Shown here in pieces: positions 9,712 through 18,830 of a stretch of DNA of 64,000 nt. A program made the position numbers and the translations under genes. Origin of the DNA: Ulvibacter algarum (GTDB lineage: Bacteria; Bacteroidota; Bacteroidia; Flavobacteriales; Flavobacteriaceae); the NCBI GenBank assembly GCA_947488905.1, contig CANLBJ010000001.1, positions 744,001 through 808,000 on the forward strand, written 5' to 3'. The first letter of the stretch is position 1. Each line of letters starts with the position of its first letter. The notes under the pieces were generated by a model. That model was not told the DNA's origin and did not search any database. It worked only from the letters and a program-made list of their open reading frames with translations.

Positions 9712-11415
9712 TTATTGAACAATAAGCTTCTCTGTAATTTCAGCACCATCTTTTGTGATAGTCACAAAGTATGTTCCTGTTGGCATTCTGTTTGTATCAA
9801 TCTTTTTGTTAGAAGAGATTTTCTTAAGATTTCTTACTTTTCTACCTGTTAAATCATAGATAACTACATCTGCATCTTCTGCATTTACAATGTTAAAAAA
9901 TCCTTGAGTTGATGGGTTAGGATACATAGAGATACCTACAAGATCTGAATCTGGAGTACCTAATACACCGTCAGCACCAAATTGTACTCTTGATCCACTA
10001 CCGTAAGCTCCACTGAATGGGAAGTGCTCAACACCATTGATGTCTATTAAAGAAACACCACCACCACCTAAGATACCGTCTCCGTAAGAGTCAATGATCT
10101 CAAAAGTGTAACAGTCTGCAGCGTCTAAAGATACATTGTATACTGTAGTAGTACTATCGTTAGCATCAGTTAGAGTTTCACCGGCAACAGTAGATCCTGA
10201 AGAATCTTTAATGTTCCAAGAAATTTCAGTTGCATATTGATCTGCATCAATTGTTACTACAACGTTTCCAGCTCCTTGAGTTGCTTCTTCAAATGTAGTG
10301 TCTATTGTATTGTTAGCATTATTTTCATCATCTGCGATAGCAACATTTATTGTGTTTAGTGCTTGAGAAGTAAAAGGGATAGCTGGTAATTCAATATCAA
10401 CACTCTGTAAAGAAGTTACGTTACCTGTAAAAGTGTAAGTAGCATCTGTACCACCATTAATATTATAAGTAATATCTAAAGAAGTGATAGGGTCTTGACC
10501 TAGGTTTTGAACATTAATAGTTGTTCCTACTTCTGGGTTACATTGTGCAGCGATATCTGCAATTGTACGAAGGTTCACTTCGTTAGCAGCAGTAATACCA
10601 GAAAAAGTTGGAGAAGCTCCATTACCACTTACAATAAATTGCTCTCCTTCAGCTATAGAAACTACAACCTCAAGGTCTGCAAGTTCAACTGGCACACCGT
10701 TGTTGTCTGTAGGTATAGGGTAAACAATAGTTCTGTCATCAAAAGAACCTGTTGTAGTTGCAGTTAAATCTACTCCCCATTGTCCTGTAGGCATATCTAT
10801 AAGTCTATGTTGGTGTACATAATTGTCTCCTGCTCCTCCTCCTGTTTGAGGACCAGTAGTATTGTTTTGTAAAATATAAACGTTAAGTTTATTTGTTGCT
10901 ACAGGGCTATCACCTGTAAAGTATGTTTCAACGTGGATAGTCATTTCGTTTGTTGAAACATCAATGTTTGCTTCTACGGCTGTGTTTACATAAGAAGCTT
11001 CTGCAGTTACAATATCTGCTGCCGTCCCCCAGTTAGCACGTCCCATTGCTGTAGCGCCAGCAGCACCTTGTTCAAGGCCCGGGAAGTTTTGTCTGTTTAC
11101 AGTTCCTGCTGGGTAACCTGCAAGTCCACTCTGTCCATCAATAGCAGCTCCAAAAGGAGTTCTAAAATCTGGCTCTCCTGCATTAGGAGTTGCGTATCCA
11201 CCTGCGTGAACGTTCACTAAGAAGACATTTTCTGGATCACCGTCCTTTAATGCCTGAGCAATGGCATGACCATCTGGGCAAAAAGTACAGTGGATTCCTG
11301 TGAATTCTTCTAAAACAACATTTCTGTTCTCTGGTGTTGTTTCTACTATGGATTGTGCAGACATGCCCACAGTTAACAACATTATAGCTGAGCTAAATAG
11401 TAATTTTTTTGACAT
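9712..11415 (-). CDS. Omp28-related protein with T9SS type A sorting domain
   Basis: A 567-residue secreted protein. The signal peptide ends at SAQ (about residue 21). A thioredoxin-like Omp28 segment follows, with GIHCTFCPDGH holding Cys43 and Cys46, then a sentence-like family block through about residue 250. The middle is beta-rich (CARDB-like). The C-terminal ~75 residues (ISMYPNPSTQGFF to ITEKLIVQ) form a T9SS type A sorting domain. Related proteins are surface-exposed in Porphyromonas; the function of the CxxC is not settled. A lipoprotein paralogue with CGFC lies at 15208, and a TlpA-like protein at 14573, suggesting a shared thiol-related envelope role (inference). Confidence 0.85.
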   Translation of the reverse strand: MSKKLLFSSAIMLLTVGMSAQSIVETTPENRNVVLEEFTGIHCTFCPDGHAIAQALKDGDPENVFLVNVHAGGYATPNAGEPDFRTPFGAAIDGQSGLAGYPAGTVNRQNFPGLEQGAAGATAMGRANWGTAADIVTAEASYVNTAVEANIDVSTNEMTIHVETYFTGDSPVATNKLNVYILQNNTTGPQTGGGAGDNYVHQHRLIDMPTGQWGVDLTATTTGSFDDRTIVYPIPTDNNGVPVELADLEVVVSIAEGEQFIVSGNGASPTFSGITAANEVNLRTIADIAAQCNPEVGTTINVQNLGQDPITSLDITYNINGGTDATYTFTGNVTSLQSVDIELPAIPFTSQALNTINVAIADDENNANNTIDTTFEEATQGAGNVVVTIDADQYATEISWNIKDSSGSTVAGETLTDANDSTTTVYNVSLDAADCYTFEIIDSYGDGILGGGGVSLIDINGVEHFPFSGAYGSGSRVQFGADGVLGTPDSDLVGISMYPNPSTQGFFNIVNAEDADVVIYDLTGRKVRNLKKISSNKKIDTNRMPTGTYFVTITKDGAEITEKLIVQ

Positions 11416-11584
11416 TTTGGTAGTTTTTAAGTTAATTACTAGCGAATATAGAAAAAATTTTAAGTTTAAAACAAGTAATAAAGATAAAATTATTCTAAGC
11501 TTATACCCTACAAAATCAATAGGTTAAAGGGTTTTTGTGTTTAAATTAAACTTGGTTTTTTTTTATTTATTTAGACTCATAACC

Positions 11585-11592
11585 TATATTTG
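11585..11592 (+). promoter_or_regulatory. Candidate -7 element (TATATTTG)
   Basis: TATATTTG lies 31 bp upstream of the ATG at 11624 and matches TAnnTTTG. The only TTG upstream (11552-11554) is 30 bp away, so only the -7 half is supported. Confidence 0.4.
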
Positions 11593-11623
11593 TTTTCTAT
11601 AAATTTTTTAAAAAAAATAAATT

Positions 11624-12340
11624 ATGAAAACTAAATACTTATTTCTAGCTTTATTAGTAGCTGCATTTAGTGCTAATGCACAATACTCAATAGTTGACGG
11701 TGACGGTAATACAATTAATGACGGTGATGTGATCACTAGAACATCAACAGCAGAAGATCAGGCACTTAAATTTTTTGTAACTAATGAGACTGATGCGACA
11801 TTGCGCTCTACAATTGAATATGTCTCTTCAGATCAAGGCGGTTCTTTTCAAATTTGCTATGGTGGTCAGTGTTATGATGCTATTTCAGTGGGAGGTACTT
11901 TTCCTCCAGCTTCAAACCCACAAATTATAGATGCTGGTGCAACTACTGGGCAGGGAAACAAAATGTTTTATAACGAAATTGATAACCCACAAATATCTAA
12001 TCACGTAGTTCGTTTTTATTTAGTTGATGCAGATGGTGCTGATATAGGTGGTGATTTAACTTTTACTTACCGTTATGATCCTACAATGGGTCTTGATGAT
12101 ATTGCAGCTCAATTAGGTATTACTATTGATGCGACTGTTGTTACAAACTCTATAGCTTTATCTTCTAGAGAAGCTGCTACAATGCAAATCTTTGATGTGA
12201 ATGGTCGTTTAATGCAAACAAATGATGTTAGCGTAGGTGCTCAAAACATTGATGTTTCTGGATTAGCTTCACAATTATATATTGTAAGTTTTGAAGTAGC
12301 AAATGGTAATAAACAATCTGTAAAGGTGTTTAAAAAATAA
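11624..12340 (+). CDS. Secreted protein with T9SS-like C-terminal domain
   Basis: A 238-residue product with signal peptide ending at NAQ (about residue 20). The body is beta-rich and Asp-rich (VDGDGNTINDGDVIT), with a CYGGQCYD segment that could form a disulfide. The end (MQIFDVNGRLMQTNDVSV, then LYIVSFEVANGNKQSVKVFKK) resembles a short type A T9SS sorting domain. No enzymatic motif was recognised. A strong terminator follows at 12365-12395. It may be a small adhesin or surface-layer component, but that is a guess. Confidence 0.75.
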   Translation: MKTKYLFLALLVAAFSANAQYSIVDGDGNTINDGDVITRTSTAEDQALKFFVTNETDATLRSTIEYVSSDQGGSFQICYGGQCYDAISVGGTFPPASNPQIIDAGATTGQGNKMFYNEIDNPQISNHVVRFYLVDADGADIGGDLTFTYRYDPTMGLDDIAAQLGITIDATVVTNSIALSSREAATMQIFDVNGRLMQTNDVSVGAQNIDVSGLASQLYIVSFEVANGNKQSVKVFKK

Positions 12341-12364
12341 GATAGTTTTTAATATAAACTGTTG

Positions 12365-12395
12365 AAGGTCGTCTCATTGAGACGACCTTTTTTTT
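12365..12395 (+). terminator. Rho-independent terminator
   Basis: AAGGTCGTCTC and GAGACGACCTT form an 11-bp perfect stem with an ATT loop, followed by a T-tract. It lies 25 bp after the stop of the gene ending at 12340. Confidence 0.92.
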
Positions 12396-12583
12396 GTGCT
12401 GTAGTTATGGTGTTTTTCTTTTAATTGTCACGTGAAGGCAACGATACAAACCTTACTATTTGTACTACTTAAACTTCTTTGACAAAAGATACTTTATAAG
12501 GCATATTGGTCTTGCTAAATGTTATTAAAGAGAAAGGAGTTTGTGTAAGTGCCATTAAGTAAAGTCTACTTGTTATATGCTAT

Positions 12584-12695
12584 CTTCGGAAATGCGATGT
12601 CTATTACTCACCGGGTCAATCAATCTTAGTTTAATGAGTCAATGAGTCAATGAGTTTATAGTAGCACGGGTGTAGAATAATGAGTATTTCCGAAG
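12584..12695. repeat. Inverted pair of the CTTCGGAAAT motif around an AATGAGTC tandem repeat
   Basis: Most of the 425-bp gap 12341-12765 has no gene. It holds two terminators and this structure: CTTCGGAAAT at 12584-12593 and its inverse ATTTCCGAAG at 12686-12695. Inside the inner edges, loosely complementary stretches continue (TATTACTCACCGGG near 12602-12615 and CACGGGTGTAGAATAATGAG near 12665-12684). Between them AATGAGTC is repeated 2.9 times in tandem (12633-12655). No coding frame was seen. Confidence 0.7.
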
Positions 12696-12712
12696 TGTAA
12701 AATATAGCAAAA

Positions 12713-12746
12713 AAAAAATGCGATCTTATTTAAGATCGCATTTTTT
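12713..12746 (-). terminator. Rho-independent terminator (bidirectional)
   Basis: A-rich flank, stem ATGCGATCTTA paired with TAAGATCGCAT around a TT loop, then T6. It lies 20 bp beyond the stop of the minus-strand DUF6029 gene and can also act on the plus strand. Confidence 0.9.
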
Positions 12747-12765
12747 AATATTGTGTTGAAGAAGT

Positions 12766-14451
12766 TTAAAAAGCAACATTTATTGTTGCACTAAGTCCAT
12801 TGCTTTCTGGTACAAATCTACATACACCACCTACACAAATAAGACCACCTCTCTGGCGACCGTAGTTACCTGCTACACGAACTCTACCTTTTGTGTAACT
12901 TGCTCCTATGTTATAATAGTGAATATCTTTCTCCTCGCCATCGTATCCAAACTCTCTGTAGTTCCAGTTGTCATAAACATACATTGAAAAACGTGAATTA
13001 AAATTATACTCAGCAACAAGTGCCATCCAGTTTTGTCTGTCTTTTTTTGCCCATAAGTGTTGTCCAACAACTCTAAGACTTTGACTTTTTTGCATTTTAA
13101 TAGTTGCTTCTGCTACGGCTACTGTTGCGTGAATATCACCTTGTGTGCCTACAGGACCACCTAGAGAAACTCCTTTATCTACTACGACATCTTGAAGTGT
13201 AAATACAGAATTAACTCGCTTGCTCCATTTTTTCTTTACTTCTACATTAAAATCTCTAAATAGTCTAGGTCCTGAGCCTATAAATTTAGCTTCATAAAAA
13301 CGATTTTGAACATTATACTCAGATTCTAGACCTGACCAGTAAGAAAAGTTTGCCGCAATCTTCATCCCGTATTTTCCTCCTAGCTTAGTGCCTTTTTTAA
13401 CTGAATAATAAATATCTGTTTGCGTTCCTACTTCTCCAGAACGCTGCTCTACGTCATCTATAAATAAACCTGGCTGAGCATTGTAAACATAAATATTAGT
13501 CAATAAGTAATCTTGTTGTTTACTAAGTGCTGGAACATAGTTTAATATTTGTTGATTATAAACATTTCCTTGTGCTTCTCTATCTGCGTAAAAACTCCAG
13601 TTTTCTAGTCTCCTAAATGTAGAGTTAATACCTAGTCCCTTTTGCGCATATCCTAAATTGATTTGCATAGAAGTACCGTCATATGTTTTATTTGAGACAA
13701 GTATACCTTCGTTAAATAAAACATCTTTACTTTTTGTATTTGCTTCTATTCCTCCGTAAACATTTCCTTTTACAAAATCAAGACGGGCTCCTACTGCATT
13801 TACGTTTTCTGGAGCTTCTGGGTTTTCTAGTGATTGAGGTTGAAAACGAGATACATAACTAGCACCAAAACGTAAGTCTACACTTTCTATGTTTAATGCA
13901 TTGCTTAATTCAAAATTTGCGTCAAGACCTTGAATCACTCCTTCACTGTACTCAAAACCATTACGTTGTTGTCCGTAAAGTCCTGTTAAGTTTAAATTGT
14001 CAGATGCAGACCAGTTTACACGAACTCCTCGTATCGAGTTGTTTATCCCTAATTGTCTGTCTTCCCAAGAACGAAGCAATAATCCACTACCAAACTGGTC
14101 GTAGAAGTTCCCTCCTGTGATGTCAAGTGTTTCGTCCTTGTAATTTAAATAATAATGTGCTATGCCGTTTCCGCCATCATATTCTGGTGCATACCCAAGT
14201 ATTGCATCTGGCAAGTAACTCTCAAACTGTACACCGGCTGTAAATTTGCCTAAATTATAATTGAGCAGTAAATAGTTGTTAGCTTTAAATTGTGCCCCTT
14301 CAAATGCTTGACGGTCAAAATCTAAGCCATCGTCTAGTTGCAGCCACTGTGAGTTTGATTCTAGATTACCAAAAAAGTTTCCGCTATCTAGATCTTGAGC
14401 AAAAGTGGTCATACCGCTTAAAAGACATAGGCTAAGTATAATTTTTTTCAT
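12766..14451 (-). CDS. DUF6029 family protein, probable outer-membrane beta-barrel
   Basis: A 561-residue protein with signal peptide ending TFAQ (about residue 19). The rest is alternating beta-strand sequence rich in aromatic and Gly residues (GNFYDQFGSGLLLRSWEDR, FSMYVYDNWNYREFGY), ending in Phe (ATINVAF), as outer-membrane barrels do. I assign it to DUF6029 by pattern recognition. It sits between Omp28-type and TlpA-like genes, all probably envelope proteins. TlpA-like 14573-15055 lies about 120 bp upstream on the same strand, so co-transcription is possible. No substrate can be named. Confidence 0.7.
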   Translation of the reverse strand: MKKIILSLCLLSGMTTFAQDLDSGNFFGNLESNSQWLQLDDGLDFDRQAFEGAQFKANNYLLLNYNLGKFTAGVQFESYLPDAILGYAPEYDGGNGIAHYYLNYKDETLDITGGNFYDQFGSGLLLRSWEDRQLGINNSIRGVRVNWSASDNLNLTGLYGQQRNGFEYSEGVIQGLDANFELSNALNIESVDLRFGASYVSRFQPQSLENPEAPENVNAVGARLDFVKGNVYGGIEANTKSKDVLFNEGILVSNKTYDGTSMQINLGYAQKGLGINSTFRRLENWSFYADREAQGNVYNQQILNYVPALSKQQDYLLTNIYVYNAQPGLFIDDVEQRSGEVGTQTDIYYSVKKGTKLGGKYGMKIAANFSYWSGLESEYNVQNRFYEAKFIGSGPRLFRDFNVEVKKKWSKRVNSVFTLQDVVVDKGVSLGGPVGTQGDIHATVAVAEATIKMQKSQSLRVVGQHLWAKKDRQNWMALVAEYNFNSRFSMYVYDNWNYREFGYDGEEKDIHYYNIGASYTKGRVRVAGNYGRQRGGLICVGGVCRFVPESNGLSATINVAF

Positions 14452-14572
14452 TTTAGTTGGTTTTGTTGGTTGTATTTTAAATGTATCATTAAAAGAGATT
14501 GAGTTATAAAGATAATGCCACGTAAATGGATAAATTATTTACGTGGCGATTGTCTTATAGTCACTCAAAAAA

Positions 14573-15055
14573 TTAAAGACTTAATTCTTGAATTTTTTCA
14601 TAAAGCTCGTTCTCAGACCCAGGAGTATATCCAGAATGTCTGTATACTATTTTCCCGTTCTTTATTAATAGTGTTAATGGCACCGTAGATGCACCAAGAG
14701 CTCTCTTAAGATCGTTATTCGTATCTAGGAGGATGTCATATTCCCATCCTTTACCATTGATTAAAGGCTTTACTCGCTTTACTGTTCTACTGTCATCGAC
14801 AGATACAGCTAACAACTCGACATTTGTTTCATCTTGCCATTCTTCATAAACCTCGCTTATGGCATCCAGTTCTTTAATACACGGTACACACCAAGTGGCC
14901 CATAAAGAAACTATAACAACATTGTCTTTACTTGCTTCTTTAATAATTGTAGTGTCTACTCCATCTAACGTTTTAAGACTTACGTTGGGTAACTCTTCTT
15001 GTGCAAATGCGTTAAAAGTTAACAGAATGGCGAATAAAAATGCAATTTTTTTCAT
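14573..15055 (-). CDS. TlpA-like periplasmic thiol-disulfide oxidoreductase
   Basis: A 160-residue thioredoxin-fold protein with signal peptide MKKIAFLFAILLTFNAFAQ. The redox motif is LWATWCVPCIKEL with Cys56 and Cys59. A cis-Pro loop follows (GASTVPLTLLI). The length matches TlpA/ResA-type proteins, which reduce periplasmic disulfides in partner proteins or apocytochromes. Its neighbours at 9712 and 15208 each have a CxxC Omp28 segment, so they are candidate partners (inference). Start ATG 15053-15055 gives a clean signal peptide. Confidence 0.88.
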   Translation of the reverse strand: MKKIAFLFAILLTFNAFAQEELPNVSLKTLDGVDTTIIKEASKDNVVIVSLWATWCVPCIKELDAISEVYEEWQDETNVELLAVSVDDSRTVKRVKPLINGKGWEYDILLDTNNDLKRALGASTVPLTLLIKNGKIVYRHSGYTPGSENELYEKIQELSL

Positions 15056-15207
15056 AGTAAAATGTTTAATGATTAAGCAATAATAGTTATTTTTATTTTA
15101 AATAAATAGGGTAATATGTTTAGATTTATTTTCTATTATCCTATCGATAAAGTGTAGTATAAAACAGTTATTATTGTATATTCAAATAAAATGCCAAAAA
15201 TCAGAAA

Positions 15208-16488
15208 ATGAAAAATTTAATTAAAATCACTACGATAATCGCACTATTTGTTGCTTTTTCCTGTAGTAAGTCTGAAGAAAACGTCCCTTTAGTGGGGAGT
15301 ATTGAACAACTTGTATTGACTAGTTCTTCTGATGATGCTATACTTGCATCTAACGAAGAGGTTACTTTTACAATAACCGGTGATGGTGTAGATTATTCTA
15401 CATTGGCCACCTTATCTGTAAATCAAGAAGAGGTAACAGGTAATACTTATACTTTTACAGAAGAAGGACCTTATGAGGTTAGCGCAAGTTATTTAGGTGC
15501 TAACAGTAATACCATTAGTTTTAATGTAATTGATAGTGCAGGGACAAGTCTATTAATAAATGGAACAACATTTTTAAGAAATCAAGAGGTCGATTTCTCA
15601 TTAATTAATGGATCTGGTGAAGATGTATCTGATGAGGCTACATTCTTTGTTGATAATACTGAAATAGCAGGAAGTAATTTTACTTCGGCTACAGAAGGAG
15701 ACTTTGAGGTATATGCAGAATATGTTGCTGCGGGAGAGACCTTTACTACAGAGGCTAAAGAATTTAGTGTAATCATACCTAAAAAGAAAGTAGTTGTAGA
15801 AGATTATACTGGTACTTGGTGTGGTTTCTGCCCTCGAGTAGCAGCAGCTATAGAAGAAGTAAAGGCTGTTACTAACGATGTTACGATAATCGCGATTCAT
15901 AAAACTACAGGCGCAACTCCTGGTCCAGAACTCTTTGCAGATTATGGTGTTCTAGAAGCTGAATATGAGGTAGGTGGATTACCACAAGCAAGAATTGATA
16001 GAAGTATTGCTTGGCTTAACCCACACGCAGTGTCAGATGTAACTGCTTCTGCAGGTGCGGTTGCAACCTCTACTATTTCAATAAACTCTGCTATAAATGG
16101 AAACGAACTTTCTGTGACTGCAAATGTATTGTTTGAAAACAGTTCTTCTGAGGGAGATAAAATAGTTGTTTACGTTTTAGAAAACGGGCTTATTTATGAC
16201 CAGACTAATTATTATAATGATGATACCTCAAGCCCTTATTACCAATTAGGAGATCCAATCCCTAATTTTGTGCACAATGAAGTTTTGAGACAGTCAATGA
16301 CGGCTACTTTAGGTGATGCTATGCCTGTAACAGATGCTTTTGACACATACACAAAAAACCTAAGCATAACACTACCTAGTGAATATGTAAAAGATAATCT
16401 TACCATAGCGGTTATACTAGTAGATAGTAATAACACCGCTTATAACTCGCAACACGCTCATGTAAATGAGTTCAAAGATTTTGAGTAA
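15208..16488 (+). CDS. Omp28-related lipoprotein
   Basis: A 426-residue lipoprotein: signal ending VAFSC with Cys at residue 19. Two Ig-like beta domains fill about residues 30-185. An Omp28 segment with thioredoxin-like motif GTWCGFCPRVAAAIEEV (Cys205, Cys208) follows, then a C-terminal beta domain. There is no T9SS sorting domain, unlike the paralogue at 9712. It is divergent from the TlpA-like gene, with 152 bp between starts. Probably anchored in the outer membrane. A terminator follows at 16513. Confidence 0.85.
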   Translation: MKNLIKITTIIALFVAFSCSKSEENVPLVGSIEQLVLTSSSDDAILASNEEVTFTITGDGVDYSTLATLSVNQEEVTGNTYTFTEEGPYEVSASYLGANSNTISFNVIDSAGTSLLINGTTFLRNQEVDFSLINGSGEDVSDEATFFVDNTEIAGSNFTSATEGDFEVYAEYVAAGETFTTEAKEFSVIIPKKKVVVEDYTGTWCGFCPRVAAAIEEVKAVTNDVTIIAIHKTTGATPGPELFADYGVLEAEYEVGGLPQARIDRSIAWLNPHAVSDVTASAGAVATSTISINSAINGNELSVTANVLFENSSSEGDKIVVYVLENGLIYDQTNYYNDDTSSPYYQLGDPIPNFVHNEVLRQSMTATLGDAMPVTDAFDTYTKNLSITLPSEYVKDNLTIAVILVDSNNTAYNSQHAHVNEFKDFE

Positions 16489-16512
16489 TGTTTATTGATT
16501 AAAGTAGAAAAG

Positions 16513-16545
16513 ATCCCGAAATAGTATGTTTTCGGGATTTTTTTT
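16513..16545 (+). terminator. Rho-independent terminator
   Basis: ATCCCGAAA and TTTCGGGAT form a stem followed by eight T residues. It lies 25 bp after the Omp28-type lipoprotein gene. TTTCTGAAAT follows at 16551-16560. Confidence 0.9.
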
Positions 16546-16563
16546 GCTTTTTTCTGAAATATT

Positions 16564-17130
16564 CTAGACCTGCTTATTCAGTAAAAACCATTGTAGTAGA
16601 ATAATGGTTTTTGCATCATGCGCTTCGGTTTTAAGGTATTTTTTTATTTGAGTAACGGGCAGTTTTATTAATTGTATGTCTTCATTTTCAGTTTCTAGTC
16701 CGCCGCCTTTTTCTATTTTATCACTGCTGTTTACTTCAGCAAAAAACAAATACGTTTTTTCTGTGCAAGCGCCTGGAGATGGATAGCAGTCAAAAACTTG
16801 AATAGCATCACTAATTTTATAACCTAGTTCTTCTAGTACTTCTCTTTTAATGCATTCAAGCGGGTTTTCGTTTTTTTCAAGACTCCCAGCGGGAACTTCT
16901 GTGAGCCATCCAGAATGGTGTTTAGTTGTAGGGTATCTAAACTGGTTAGCGAGCAAAACGCAATCAGTATCTTTTTCGTGTAAAAGGATTGCTACGCCAT
17001 CGCCTCTGTTAAAAGCAATTCGTTTTGTACTTATGTCATCTCCTTTAAAACGGTTATAAGTTACCTCTGCTTTCAGTACTTGGTATACATCTTCAAAGAC
17101 TATTTCTTCTTTAGTTATTTTGTATTTCAT
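16564..17130 (-). CDS. Nudix hydrolase (ADP-sugar / NudK-like pyrophosphatase)
   Basis: A 188-residue cytoplasmic protein with a complete Nudix box, G-x5-E-x7-REVLEELGY, spanning GSLEKNENPLECIKREVLEE in the middle of the protein and preceded by VPAG. This arrangement is typical of ADP-ribose / GDP-mannose pyrophosphatases, which hydrolyse nucleoside diphosphate sugars. The motif downstream (YPSPGACTEKTYLFFAEV) also fits that group. It lies downstream of pruA on the same strand but is separated by a terminator, so it probably has its own promoter. The exact substrate is not readable from sequence. Confidence 0.88.
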   Translation of the reverse strand: MKYKITKEEIVFEDVYQVLKAEVTYNRFKGDDISTKRIAFNRGDGVAILLHEKDTDCVLLANQFRYPTTKHHSGWLTEVPAGSLEKNENPLECIKREVLEELGYKISDAIQVFDCYPSPGACTEKTYLFFAEVNSSDKIEKGGGLETENEDIQLIKLPVTQIKKYLKTEAHDAKTIILLQWFLLNKQV

Positions 17131-17145
17131 TTTTTAAAAATAAAA

Positions 17146-17174
17146 AAAGCGCCGATATAAAATATCGACGCTTT
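17146..17174 (-). terminator. Rho-independent terminator after pruA
   Basis: The arms AAAGCGCCGATAT and ATATCGACGCTTT (one mismatch) are separated by three bases and flanked by an A-tract on the plus strand, which is a U-tract for minus-strand transcription from pruA. Confidence 0.85.
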
Positions 17175-17204
17175 CTTGATTTAATATTATTTCCGAAGAA
17201 AATA

Positions 17205-18830
17205 TTATCCCATAAATGGGTATCTGTAATCTGTAGGAGTTACAAAAGTTTCCTTAATCATTCTAGGAGAGATCCATCTGTAAAGATTTAGCTTACTTCC
17301 TGCTTTATCGTTAGTACCACTTGCGCGAGCACCACCAAAAGGTTGTTGTCCTACAACAGCGCCACTTGGCTTATCGTTAACGTAGAAATTACCTGCAGCA
17401 TTTTGTAAACCTTCAATGGCTTCTTCTAGTGCGTATCTGTCTTCACTAAATACGGCTCCAGTTAATGCGTACTCACTTGTGTTGTCTACTAACTCTAATG
17501 TCTCTGCCCATTTCTTGTCTTCAAAAACATAAATGGTAGCTACAGGACCAAAAAGCTCTGTAGACATAGTCGTATAGTTAGGGTCTGTTGTAACAATAAC
17601 AGTAGGCTCAATAAAGTACCCTTTGCTCTTGTCATAACCACCACCTACAATAATCTCAGCATTGTCATCTTTTTTAGCTTGATCAATAAAACTTGCTAAT
17701 TTATCAAAAGAACCTTCGTGAATTACAGCAGTAATAAAGTTGCTCATATCTTCTGGCGATCCTATTTTAAAAGACTTTACATCTGTAACAAGTTGTTCTT
17801 TAACATCTGCCCAGATACTTTCTGAAACATAAATACGACTTGCTGCACTACATTTTTGACCTTGAAACTCAAAAGCACCTCTTGCAATTGCCGTAGCAAC
17901 TTGTGCTGGGTTTGCCGTTTTGTGAGCAACAATAAAGTCTTTTCCGCCAGTTTCACCTACAATACGTGGGTATGTTTTATAGTTGTGAATGTTGGTTCCT
18001 ATTTTTTGCCAGATATCTTTAAATACATGTGTAGATCCTGTAAAGTGGATTCCGCTAAAGTCTGGACTTGCTAATACTGTATCTGTAATCATAACAGGGT
18101 CTCCCATTACCATATTAATCACACCATCTGGCACACCTGCTTCTTTAAAGATGTCAAGAATAACCTTTGCAGAATATACTTGGCTATCACTTGGTTTCCA
18201 TACCACAACGTTACCCATTAATGCTGCACTTGCAGGCAAGTTTGCTGCAATTGCTGTAAAGTTAAATGGAGTGATTGCGTATACAAATCCTTCAAGAGGT
18301 CTGTATTCAAGACGGTTCCATGCTCCAGAAGTAGACTGTGGTTGCTCGTTAAAGATCTCTGTCATAAACTGTACGTTAAAACGTAAAAAGTCTATCAACT
18401 CACAAGATGCATCAATCTCTGCTTGAAATATATTTTTAGATTGCCCCAACATTGTTGCTGCATTTATTTTTGCTCTATATGGTCCAGCGATTAACTCTGC
18501 TGCGCGTAAAAAGATAGCTGCACGCTGTTCCCAAGGCATTGCTGCCCATTTACCTCTTGCCGCAAGAGCAGTGTCAATTGCTTCTTGAGCTAATTTTTTA
18601 TCTGCTTTGTGGTAGGTTCCTAAAATATGTTTGTGATCGTGTGGGCAAGACATAGTATCTGTATCGCCTGTTTTTACGTCTTTACCATTAATAAATAAAG
18701 GTACTTCTACAGTTGAGTTGTACATTTCTTTATAAGCCGCTGCAACAGCTGCACGCTCTGGAGAGCCTACTGCGTAATCTTTTACTGGTTCGTTTACGGC
18801 CATTGGTACTTTAAAAAATCCTTTTCCCAT
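17205..18830 (-). CDS. pruA: L-glutamate gamma-semialdehyde dehydrogenase (1-pyrroline-5-carboxylate dehydrogenase)
   Basis: A 541-residue aldehyde dehydrogenase catalysing the NAD-dependent oxidation of glutamate semialdehyde to glutamate, the second step of proline catabolism. Seen: the NAD-binding stretch FTGSTHVFKDIW, the general-base region VGETGGKDF, and the catalytic Cys in FEFQGQKCSAASRIYV. The length and the start MGKGFFKVPMAVNEPVKDYA match the bacteroidete and eukaryote-like P5CDH group. No proline dehydrogenase gene is adjacent. CTTCGGAAAT-type motifs lie both 48 bp upstream of the start codon (18879) and 6 nt after the stop (17189-17198), in inverse orientation. Confidence 0.93.
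   Translation of the reverse strand: MGKGFFKVPMAVNEPVKDYAVGSPERAAVAAAYKEMYNSTVEVPLFINGKDVKTGDTDTMSCPHDHKHILGTYHKADKKLAQEAIDTALAARGKWAAMPWEQRAAIFLRAAELIAGPYRAKINAATMLGQSKNIFQAEIDASCELIDFLRFNVQFMTEIFNEQPQSTSGAWNRLEYRPLEGFVYAITPFNFTAIAANLPASAALMGNVVVWKPSDSQVYSAKVILDIFKEAGVPDGVINMVMGDPVMITDTVLASPDFSGIHFTGSTHVFKDIWQKIGTNIHNYKTYPRIVGETGGKDFIVAHKTANPAQVATAIARGAFEFQGQKCSAASRIYVSESIWADVKEQLVTDVKSFKIGSPEDMSNFITAVIHEGSFDKLASFIDQAKKDDNAEIIVGGGYDKSKGYFIEPTVIVTTDPNYTTMSTELFGPVATIYVFEDKKWAETLELVDNTSEYALTGAVFSEDRYALEEAIEGLQNAAGNFYVNDKPSGAVVGQQPFGGARASGTNDKAGSKLNLYRWISPRMIKETFVTPTDYRYPFMG

Noticed and set aside
17989-18426. Open frame of 145 codons antisense to pruA
   Set aside because: pruA is certain here; the antisense frame is a by-product of its codon use.
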